Below are positions 1 to 6,097 of a stretch of DNA of 11,150 bases, one piece after another. A program made the translations under genes and the position numbers. The notes below the pieces were generated by a model. It was given only the letters and a program-made list of their open reading frames with translations, did not search any database and had not been told where the DNA came from. Location of the stretch: positions 1 through 11,150 of the forward strand of contig CAJONH010000058.1 of NCBI GenBank assembly GCA_905235825.1, given 5' to 3'. Position 1 is the stretch's first letter. Every line of letters begins with the position of its first letter. Source of the DNA: Candidatus Gastranaerophilales bacterium (GTDB taxonomy: Bacteria > Cyanobacteriota > Vampirovibrionia > Gastranaerophilales > Gastranaerophilaceae).

Positions 1-390
1 AACATTTTTTCCTTTATTATTAATTTAAAAAGATATATCTCTTTTAATTTGTTTTCTCTTATAGGCTGGATTGATTTTATATTCTTTGCTTGGTTAAGAG
101 AATGGGATAAAGGTGATACAACAGGCATAGGTTTTGTTTTTGGGGGTACAATTTATCTTGGAATTTCCAGAATAGTAGTATTACTGATACTTTTATTATT
201 ATTAATTGAAAAAATAAAAAAATTCAAAATAAAACAAAATTCATTTATGGATAACATTATTTTTAATACTATTTTTTGTCTTGGACTTATTCCTTTTACT
301 ATATTAAGTTTATTTGTACTATATATAATACTTTTATTCATTAAAATGTTTTTATTTGAAACATTTATAGAAGGCAGACAACCTTTATAA
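1..390 (+). CDS. Small hydrophobic membrane protein, 5' end outside the window
   Basis: The frame is open from the first base of the window, so the true start probably lies upstream; the first in-window start codon (TTG at 49) has no ribosome binding site and should not be trusted. The visible product has three hydrophobic stretches: one around the WIDFIFFAWL segment, one in the IVVLLILLLLL segment, and one in the last third (about 30 residues rich in Ile, Leu and Phe). A short basic loop (KIKKFKIKQ) separates the second and third, as expected for an inner-membrane protein with a cytoplasmic loop. I do not recognise a family and assign no function. The last codons and the stop lie inside a long hairpin shared with the convergent gene's terminator. 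It is a real gene on grounds of membrane-protein composition and clean convergent ending, with moderate confidence. Confidence 0.5.
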   Translation, partial: NIFSFIINLKRYISFNLFSLIGWIDFIFFAWLREWDKGDTTGIGFVFGGTIYLGISRIVVLLILLLLLIEKIKKFKIKQNSFMDNIIFNTIFCLGLIPFTILSLFVLYIILLFIKMFLFETFIEGRQPL

Positions 391-401
391 ATGTTTCAAA
401 T
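354..401. terminator. Long hairpin between convergent genes, probable bidirectional terminator
   Basis: Bases 354-371 pair with 384-401 over 18 positions, all Watson-Crick except one G:U, around a 12-base loop. The hairpin covers the last codons and stop of the plus-strand membrane gene and lies 8 bases past the stop of the minus-strand gene that ends at 409. T-rich sequence follows it in both directions (on the plus strand the T-rich run to about 426). The stem is almost all A:T, unlike a classical GC-rich terminator, so function is inferred from its position and length. Confidence 0.55.
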
Positions 402-408
402 TTAATAA

Positions 409-768
409 TTATTTATTTTTTATTTTAAAATGCAAATCCCCCATGTGTTCCATTTCATGCCGATATTTAATACCTGATATTCCATCTTTTCCGCCTATAT
501 CTTTTGTATAGATATTTTTACCTATATGACTTGTGCCTGAAATCATTAATATATGCTCTGCCGTAAAAACCTGTATTTCGATTTGCTTCCGTATAGTACG
601 GTTTATATCCTTCAATATCAGCTTTCCCTGCATAAGATTATCAGTATAATCATATTTTTTAACTTCACCGTCAAGCACTAAGCCCGATGCATTACCACCT
701 CCGTTTTTATAAGTAAATCTTCCTATATCATCCCTCGGATGTTCGGCTTCGTTCCAATTATTAGTCAT
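409..768 (-). CDS. Small protein with N-terminal HPRDDIGRFT motif (119 aa), function unknown
   Basis: I chose the ATG at 768 because AAAGGAG lies 8 bases upstream; the longer frame to 828 adds 20 residues with no ribosome binding site. The product begins with WNEAEHPRDDIGRF followed by a Gly/Asn-rich turn (residues about 21-28). This 'EHPRD..G+FT' pattern is familiar to me from phage head or portal-associated proteins and from small proteins of gut bacteria, often at a chain end; that is recollection, not a search. The middle (about residues 30-85) reads as alternating beta strands (GLVLDGEV, GKLILKDI, KQIEIQVF, HILMISG). Near the C-terminus is RHEMEH, formally an HExxH pattern, but with no further ligand visible and only about 12 residues after it, so I do not call it a protease. 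A promoter and a palindrome precede it. Confidence 0.6.
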   Translation of the reverse strand: MTNNWNEAEHPRDDIGRFTYKNGGGNASGLVLDGEVKKYDYTDNLMQGKLILKDINRTIRKQIEIQVFTAEHILMISGTSHIGKNIYTKDIGGKDGISGIKYRHEMEHMGDLHFKIKNK

Positions 769-776
769 TTTAACAA

Positions 777-783
777 CTCCTTT
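777..783 (-). promoter_or_regulatory. Ribosome binding site AAAGGAG deciding the start at 768
   Basis: On the minus strand AAAGGAG is followed by 8 bases and then ATG. No comparable site precedes the upstream in-frame ATG at 828, so this fixes the start of the 119-residue protein. Confidence 0.75.
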
Positions 784-810
784 CCCTGACATTACGAACG
801 ACAAATACAC

Positions 811-832
811 ATAAATGTTTATAAACACTTAT
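811..832. promoter_or_regulatory. 22-bp imperfect palindrome in the leader, candidate operator
   Basis: The 12-base core TGTTTATAAACA (816-827) is a perfect palindrome. It is extended by ATAA (811-814) and TTAT (829-832) across one mismatched pair. It lies between the promoter at 886-913 and the start codon at 768, inside the predicted transcript. It could be a repressor site or an RNA hairpin; AT-rich sequence makes chance palindromes more likely, which limits confidence. Confidence 0.35.
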
Positions 833-885
833 ATCTAATCTAACCATAGTCCCCAATCTTATATTTGATGTATCTTTTAGGACTT

Positions 886-913
886 ATTATATATTCAGTA
901 TAAATAATTTCAA
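886..913 (-). promoter_or_regulatory. Sigma70-type promoter for the 119-aa gene
   Basis: On the minus strand TTGAAA (908-913) and a consensus TATAAT (886-891) are separated by 16 bases. The predicted transcript starts near 879, giving a leader of about 110 bases that contains the palindrome at 811-832. This is the best promoter match in the window, but no transcript evidence is available. Confidence 0.6.
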
Positions 914-930
914 GAATTTTGCAATATCAT

Positions 931-955
931 TTTGAAATTTTCCTGATTTTTCAAA
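931..955. repeat. Short inverted repeat upstream of the promoter
   Basis: TTTGAAA (931-937) and TTTCAAA (949-955) form a 7-bp inverted repeat with an 11-base spacer, about 18 bases upstream of the -35 element at 908-913. It could be a regulator site, but in sequence this AT-rich it may be chance. Confidence 0.2.
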
Positions 956-970
956 TTTAAAAACAAACTG

Positions 971-993
971 AAATCATGTATTCATCATGATTT
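971..993 (-). terminator. Hairpin downstream of coaE, weak candidate terminator
   Basis: AAATCATG (971-978) and CATGATTT (986-993) are perfect 8-bp arms around a 7-base loop. On the minus strand the stem is followed within a few bases by TTTGTTTTT. It lies about 130 bases past the coaE stop and is the only clear hairpin in the gene-free stretch 769-1124, so it may end the rarA-coaE operon. The distance, the low GC content and the imperfect T-run keep this tentative. Confidence 0.35.
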
Positions 994-1124
994 TAACTAT
1001 ATGTAAATTTTTATTAAGAATTTGACTAACGGGTTTTGTTCAGTATTTCACCTTATTAGAATTTTATTTTTAAGCTGATAAGATTTTGAACAACTTGAAA
1101 ACTAACTATTTTGAGGAAAGTTTT

Positions 1125-1718
1125 CTATGCTTTCGGGATGACATTTTGCAGGATATTTAAAACTGATTTTTTTAAATAATTCAAATCCGAATTATTACAA
1201 ATAACGAAATCGGATTTTTTTATTTTTTCTTGTTCGTCTTTTTGAGCATCCATTCGTTGTTTTGCCTGTTCTTCCGTCAAATTATTTCTTTTTATCAGAC
1301 GTTTTAATCTGATTTCATAAGGAGCCGAAACAAAAATGATTTTATCAAAATTATTTTCCCATTTTGCTTCAAATAGCAAAGGAACAGATGCAAATATTAT
1401 TTTTTCGCATTTATTATCTTCAAAAAACTCATTTATTTTATACATAATTCTTTTGTGTAAAATATTTTCAAGTTCCTGCTTTTTTTCTTTAGAAGAAAAA
1501 ATAATATCTGCAAGATTTTGTTTTATAATTTCACCTTCGGAATTAAAAATTGACTCACCGAAAGCAGATTTTATTTCAGTAATAACATCAATATTTTGTG
1601 TTAATAATTCATGATTAATTTTATCACTGTCTATAACTTTATAGCCCAGTGACAAAATTATCTTTTCAACCTGCGATTTTCCGCTTGCAATATTTCCTGT
1701 TATTGCCGTTTTTATCAT
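1125..1718 (-). CDS. coaE: Dephospho-CoA kinase
   Basis: This enzyme catalyses the last step of coenzyme A synthesis, phosphorylating the 3'-hydroxyl of dephospho-CoA with ATP in the cytosol. The N-terminus carries the P-loop GNIASGKS (residues 8-15), followed by the DSD motif (30-32) at the position of the family's substrate-binding acidic motif. The middle shows PLLFE in the usual place, and the lid/CoA region shows LKRLIKRNNLTEEQAKQRM, matching the R...R...T.EQA..R pattern. At 197 residues it is full length for the family. The ATG directly follows the stop of the upstream flavoprotein gene with one base between, and only a weak AGAG serves as ribosome binding site, which suggests translational coupling. 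It is the last gene of a three-gene minus-strand operon. Confidence 0.95.
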   Translation of the reverse strand: MIKTAITGNIASGKSQVEKIILSLGYKVIDSDKINHELLTQNIDVITEIKSAFGESIFNSEGEIIKQNLADIIFSSKEKKQELENILHKRIMYKINEFFEDNKCEKIIFASVPLLFEAKWENNFDKIIFVSAPYEIRLKRLIKRNNLTEEQAKQRMDAQKDEQEKIKKSDFVICNNSDLNYLKKSVLNILQNVIPKA

Positions 1719-1719
1719 A

Positions 1720-2406
1720 TTAATTATTCAGCTCTAATGATAAATCAATTAATCTTTTTCCAAGGTCAAATGCTTTTTTCATATCCTGCGGGAATATTGT
1801 ATCTCTTGCTTTTGCCTTATCATGTTCATTAAATAAAGTGCAGTCATATTTTGAATAATCTTGAAATTGATATGTATCATAAGCGTACAAAGTTTCGGCA
1901 TAACCGAAAATTGAATTTAAAGATTTTTCATTTTCATTCAATACGGAAGGATAATTCCAGTCATCCGCCATATTTTCAGGGCAGTTCATTGTTATTATAA
2001 TACCTGTCGGGATTGTTTTATTTAAAAATCTTTTCAGTGCAAACTCGGTTTTAGTTTCATCTATTAAATAAGTACCTAAAGGATACATCAATCTTTCAAG
2101 AAAACTTCTGAACATACCTGTAGGATAAGAATAATAAACGGGACTTCCGACAACAATGGCATCAGCATCCTGAATATCCTGAAGAATAGGAGTTAATTCA
2201 TCTTTATATGCACAAAGACCATTGGTTTTTGCATTTTTTCTTTTGCAGGCAAAGCAGCTTACACAGCCTTTATAGTTATAATCATATAAATGATAATATT
2301 TAGCTTCCGCCCCTTTTTCCTCCGCACCTTTCAGAGCTTCTTTCAGCAATTTTGCGGTATTTTGATTTTTTCTCGGACTTGCATTTACTACAACTATCTT
2401 TGACAT
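1720..2406 (-). CDS. Flavodoxin-fold NAD(P)H-dependent FMN reductase, iron-sulfur flavoprotein type
   Basis: The start VVVNASPRKNQNTAKLL (residues 5-21) is the FMN-phosphate binding loop of the flavodoxin-like reductase fold, and GSPVYY (87-92) is the second flavin-contacting loop. Between them lie four cysteines (C48, C51, C54, C65; spacing CX2CX2CX10C). Iron-sulfur flavoproteins (Isf) use a compact CX2CX2CX4-7C motif for a 4Fe-4S cluster, so this resembles Isf with a longer last spacer; whether a cluster is bound is inference. The role is probably electron transfer or quinone/flavin reduction in the cytosol, with no substrate evident. The ribosome binding site AAGGAG lies inside the last codons of rarA, and the ATG follows the rarA stop after one base, so the two are translationally coupled. 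Length (228 residues) is ordinary. Confidence 0.85.
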   Translation of the reverse strand: MSKIVVVNASPRKNQNTAKLLKEALKGAEEKGAEAKYYHLYDYNYKGCVSCFACKRKNAKTNGLCAYKDELTPILQDIQDADAIVVGSPVYYSYPTGMFRSFLERLMYPLGTYLIDETKTEFALKRFLNKTIPTGIIITMNCPENMADDWNYPSVLNENEKSLNSIFGYAETLYAYDTYQFQDYSKYDCTLFNEHDKAKARDTIFPQDMKKAFDLGKRLIDLSLELNN

Positions 2407-2407
2407 T

Positions 2408-3745
2408 TTAATCTCCTTCGTTTAACGGTCTATGTTGTTCTTTCCAATTTTTTATTTGTTCCAATCTTGTTTTGCATTTAGCTTCCAAACCTTGATTTGT
2501 AGGTTTATAATATTCTCTGCCGATTAGAGAATCGGGAAGACATTGAAGCGTTGTCAATTTATCCTCATAATCGTGAGCATATTGATATCCTTTACCGTAA
2601 TTTAATTCTTTCATTAATTTTGTGGGTGCATTTCTTATTTGCAGCGGAACAGGTTCCGCCAAATGTTTTAAAGCATCCTGTTTTGCGGTTAAATATGCCG
2701 TTTCCATTGAATTTGATTTAGGAGCAAGCGACATATATATTACAGCCTGAGTCAGGTGAACGTTACATTCGGGCATACCGATATAATGACATGCCTGATA
2801 TGCTGCAACAGCCTGCACAAGAGCGTGAGGGTCGGCTAAACCCACATCTTCACAGGCAAAACGCATAACCCTTCTTGCGACATATAACGGGTCTTCTCCT
2901 GCTTCAAGCATTCTTGCAAGCCAATATACAGCGGCATCGGGGTCAGAATTCCGCATTGATTTATGCAGTGCCGAAATAATGTTATAATGTTCTTCCCCGT
3001 TTTTATCGTACATTAAGGACTTTTTTGAAATACACTGTTCAAGAATTTCTTTTGTTACGGTTATTTTTCCGTTTTTATCGACATCAGCATTTAAAACGGT
3101 CATTTCAAGCGTAGAAAGAGCCATTCTTGCATCACCGTTTGCAAATTCGGCTATAATATGAAATATTTCATCATTTATTTCTATATTATTATTTCCAAAT
3201 CCTTTTTTATCCGAAACGGCACGTTTTAATAACCACACTAAATCTTCTGTTTTTAATGCCTGTAAAACAAATACCTTACACCTTGACAGTAAAGCACTGT
3301 TCACCTCAAATGACGGATTTTCCGTTGTTGCACCTATAAGTACAATACTTCCTTTTTCTACAAAAGGGAGAAAAGCATCCTGCTGAGCCTTATTAAATCT
3401 GTGTATTTCATCCACAAAAACAATTGTTTTTTCTCCCAGTTTTCTGTTTTCTTCAGCCTCCTGCATAACTGCTTTAATTTCTTTTATACCGCTTGTTACT
3501 GCTGAAAAATCAATAAAAGAGGAATTCGTTTTATTTGCTATAATTCTTGCAAGAGTTGTTTTCCCGACACCGGGAGGCCCCCAGAAAATCATTGAGGAAA
3601 TATTATCGTTTTCAATTAATTTCCTCAAAATCTTACCTTCGCCAAGCAAATGTCTTTGACCTGCATATTCATCCAAATTGCACGGTCTTAACCTCGATGC
3701 TAAAGGCTGATTTGTATTTTCATCAAAAAAAGATTTCTGTTCCAT
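2408..3745 (-). CDS. rarA: Replication-associated recombination ATPase RarA (MgsA)
   Basis: A AAA+ ATPase of the clamp-loader clade that acts at stalled replication forks together with SSB and recombination proteins. Visible motifs are the family opening PLASRLRP (14-21), Walker A GPPGVGKT (56-63), Walker B VFVDEIHRFN (109-118), the sensor-1 segment GATTENPSF (138-146) and the SALLSR arginine-finger loop (150-155). The C-terminal half contains the family's AVYWLARML, VARRVMRFACEDVGLADP and MSLAPKSNS segments, which belong to the tetramerisation region. At 445 residues it is full length. The ATG at 3745 is the only reasonable start but has no clear Shine-Dalgarno sequence. It heads the operon with the flavoprotein gene and coaE and is divergent from the calpain-like gene. 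Confidence 0.97.
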   Translation of the reverse strand: MEQKSFFDENTNQPLASRLRPCNLDEYAGQRHLLGEGKILRKLIENDNISSMIFWGPPGVGKTTLARIIANKTNSSFIDFSAVTSGIKEIKAVMQEAEENRKLGEKTIVFVDEIHRFNKAQQDAFLPFVEKGSIVLIGATTENPSFEVNSALLSRCKVFVLQALKTEDLVWLLKRAVSDKKGFGNNNIEINDEIFHIIAEFANGDARMALSTLEMTVLNADVDKNGKITVTKEILEQCISKKSLMYDKNGEEHYNIISALHKSMRNSDPDAAVYWLARMLEAGEDPLYVARRVMRFACEDVGLADPHALVQAVAAYQACHYIGMPECNVHLTQAVIYMSLAPKSNSMETAYLTAKQDALKHLAEPVPLQIRNAPTKLMKELNYGKGYQYAHDYEDKLTTLQCLPDSLIGREYYKPTNQGLEAKCKTRLEQIKNWKEQHRPLNEGD

Positions 3746-3922
3746 AATTACATATATTTTACAATATAAAACATTAAATAATGTTACAATATTAATTTTT
3801 GTTTATTTCAAACGGCAATTTACATAACAATATCTGCATTTATATAAATACGGGGATTGATATATTTTTATAAATAGTGCATTAAAAATAACTTTTTTCT
3901 TATTGTAAAAGGATGAATATAT
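3746..3922. promoter_or_regulatory. Divergent intergenic region between rarA and the calpain-like gene
   Basis: This very AT-rich spacer must hold promoters for both directions. For rarA the best visible pair on the minus strand is TTGTAA (3784-3789) and TATTGT (3761-3766) with 17 bases between, a weak match. TTACAATAT occurs twice as a direct repeat (3759-3767 and 3784-3792), and ACAATAT again at 3827-3833. A 14-base palindrome with arms ACATTA and TAATGT lies at 3771-3784. Any of these could be regulator sites, but low sequence complexity makes that uncertain. Confidence 0.35.
3819..3848 (+). promoter_or_regulatory. Candidate promoter for the calpain-like gene
   Basis: TTTACA (3819-3824) and TATAAA (3843-3848) are separated by 18 bases, which would start a transcript near 3855 with a leader of about 68 bases. 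The ribosome binding site AAAAGGA (3907-3913) lies 9 bases before the ATG at 3923. The AT-rich context offers other -10-like sequences. Confidence 0.4.
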
Positions 3923-6007
3923 ATGGAAAGCGGAACGATAAATATTAATTATGGTTCAATAAGACCTAATAATAAAGAATTATCAACTCATACAATAAAA
4001 GAAACAAATGAAACATTGTTTGAAAATAACATAACTCCTGTCAGTTCCAATTATGAAGTGAAACACATAGAGTATGAAGAAAAAAATTCAAAATTAGACG
4101 ATAAAAAAGCATCAGAACTGGTTGAAAATGCAAAATTAAGTTTCAATAAAATTTTTGATTTATTTTCAGAAGGTAAAATTTCAGATGATGTAAAAGAAAA
4201 TCTGATAACAGAACTCTATATTCACATGAAAGACGATGAAGGAAGAATTAATCAACAACAATTTTTAGAAGATTTTTATAAAAATTATAATATTGAAGAT
4301 GATAAAAAAGAAGCAATAGAAAAAGTCGTCAATAAATTCAATCCTGCATTTCAAATAGGTTATTATATAGAGGCTTATGCGATTTTATCAGGCTTGGATT
4401 CTAAATATATGACGGCGGAAAATCTGCGAATTCTGGGCGGTATTGTTGATAGTGAAAGTGAATATCAGGCAGATGTTGTTGCGGAAAGATTTAAACAACT
4501 TAATATAAAATGTCCGTATAGCCGTGAAGACATTATTAAAATACTGGATTGTAACAGGGATTCGCAAAATCCTTCATTTGAAATATTTAAAGAAATCGGA
4601 TATGACGTTTTAAAAAATTCTGCGAATTTTCAAAGTCAAGCAGAAAAACACTTTGGAACAATCCTTGAAAAATTATCCGGTGACAGTATTTCCTGCGAAG
4701 CAGCAATAAATTTAGAAAAAGAATTAAATGAAACACTCAAAAACGGTGATATACAAAATATTGATGAATGGCTGAATAATTTTGCTCAAAAATATAATAT
4801 TCAAGACGAAAATACAAAAAATGCATTAAGAAAATCATTAAATATTATCTCTACGGGTAAAAAATTATCAATGAGTGATATTGCGGCGGCAACAACATCT
4901 TATGCCCTGTTATACGGAACAAAAAGTGAAAATGTTACCGGTGAAAATATAAAAAATATAATTAATGCAATAAAGAATAATAAAACAATAAAAGAACAAA
5001 CGGAGGCAATCGAAGCGTTAAAAATTGACTCTGATTTTAATAAAAAAGATACAGAAACTATCCTGAATAAGCTCAATAAAAACAATGACGACCAAATAAG
5101 CAAAGATGAATTAACAGAAACGGGAATAAATTCTTTAACAAAATCAATACAAACCTCACAAAATATTTTGAGCGGTAAATACAGCGGTATTAACGGTGTT
5201 TTGGATGAAGCACTGGAACAGGGATATAACGGAAACTGCTGGTTTATAGCGGGTATTTTAGCATTAAGTGCAACACCACAGGGAAAAGACATAATAAAAA
5301 AAGCAATTGTACCGAATAATGACGGAAGTGTAACGGTAAATTTTGAAGGTGTGGGAAAAAGCTATAAAATAACAAAAGAAGAAATAGAAAAAGCAGATAA
5401 AGATAATACGTATTCGCAAGGCGATAACGATATGCTTGTACTTGAAATTGCAATGAGCAAGTATAAAAAAGAAATAGGCGATGAAGGTACAAAGTTTAAT
5501 TCGGGAAATACTTCTCCAGAAGAAATAAATTCCAACAGCGTATTACACGGTGGATTTTCTTATGAAGTTTTTCGTTTATTTGGTGATTATAAAGTATTCG
5601 AAACTAATAGTTTTTGTATAGGAGATACAAATCCTGAAATAATAGATGAAATACTTAAAAGTATGAATAAAAATCGAAATATGGCAATTTGTTTTGATTT
5701 AAGAAATTCAAATAATGTTAAATTAACAGACGGAACAAATTTTAGATTTGGCTCAGACCATGGAAATTACCACGCATTTGCCGTAACTGATATTGGAGAA
5801 GATACAGTAACTTTTGTTAATCCTTGGAACTCCGAAAAAAAATATACAATGTCAATTGAAGAATTTAAAAAATTAGGTATCAGAAATTTAGAATGCATTG
5901 AATTTAACTCACCAAACGGAGTTGAAAGTGTTTTAAACTTATTAAGATTAAAATTTTATGATTTTAGAAATTTTATAGCAAAACAATTAATCAAAGCTCT
6001 AAGCTGA
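3923..6007 (+). CDS. Calpain-like (C2 family) cysteine protease with two tandem EF-hand-bearing modules
   Basis: The C-terminal third is a papain-fold calpain domain (about residues 415-675). It contains QGYNGNCWFIA with oxyanion Gln433 and nucleophile Cys439 (the Q-to-C distance of six matches papain), NYHAFAV with His617, and VNPWN with Asn633, so the triad is complete and activity is expected. Before it lie two tandem helical modules (about 74-226 and 244-401) that align with each other along their length. Each ends in an EF-hand-like loop: 385-396 is near canonical (NKNNDDQISKDE), while 209-220 is degenerate. This suggests calcium-responsive folding or control, by analogy with calpains; that is inference. 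No signal peptide or membrane segment is present, so it is either cytosolic or exported by a non-Sec route. The start is supported by AAAAGGA. It is probably co-transcribed with the zincin gene 90 bases downstream. Confidence 0.88.
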   Translation: MESGTININYGSIRPNNKELSTHTIKETNETLFENNITPVSSNYEVKHIEYEEKNSKLDDKKASELVENAKLSFNKIFDLFSEGKISDDVKENLITELYIHMKDDEGRINQQQFLEDFYKNYNIEDDKKEAIEKVVNKFNPAFQIGYYIEAYAILSGLDSKYMTAENLRILGGIVDSESEYQADVVAERFKQLNIKCPYSREDIIKILDCNRDSQNPSFEIFKEIGYDVLKNSANFQSQAEKHFGTILEKLSGDSISCEAAINLEKELNETLKNGDIQNIDEWLNNFAQKYNIQDENTKNALRKSLNIISTGKKLSMSDIAAATTSYALLYGTKSENVTGENIKNIINAIKNNKTIKEQTEAIEALKIDSDFNKKDTETILNKLNKNNDDQISKDELTETGINSLTKSIQTSQNILSGKYSGINGVLDEALEQGYNGNCWFIAGILALSATPQGKDIIKKAIVPNNDGSVTVNFEGVGKSYKITKEEIEKADKDNTYSQGDNDMLVLEIAMSKYKKEIGDEGTKFNSGNTSPEEINSNSVLHGGFSYEVFRLFGDYKVFETNSFCIGDTNPEIIDEILKSMNKNRNMAICFDLRNSNNVKLTDGTNFRFGSDHGNYHAFAVTDIGEDTVTFVNPWNSEKKYTMSIEEFKKLGIRNLECIEFNSPNGVESVLNLLRLKFYDFRNFIAKQLIKALS

Positions 6008-6097
6008 TAGTGTATTAATTTTTCAAATCAAACTAACAACAAAAATTTTTTTAGATTTTTTATTATATCCGTAATAAAATTCGGAAGGAAGATTTGT

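Noticed and set aside
153..341. Minus-strand open frame opposite the small membrane protein
   Set aside because: No ribosome binding site and no recognisable domain; it is the antisense shadow of the plus-strand frame.
769..828. N-terminal extension of the small HPRD protein to an ATG at 828
   Set aside because: No ribosome binding site, and the extension runs through the leader palindrome; ATG at 768 has AAAGGAG at ideal distance.
4900..5492. Minus-strand open frames opposite the calpain domain
   Set aside because: Their composition (Ser/Leu/Phe/Tyr-rich) is the antisense shadow of a Lys/Asn/Glu-rich coding strand, and the sense gene has an intact active site.
6008..6097. Terminator between the calpain-like and zincin genes
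   Set aside because: Only AT runs are present, with no stable stem; the two genes may share a transcript.
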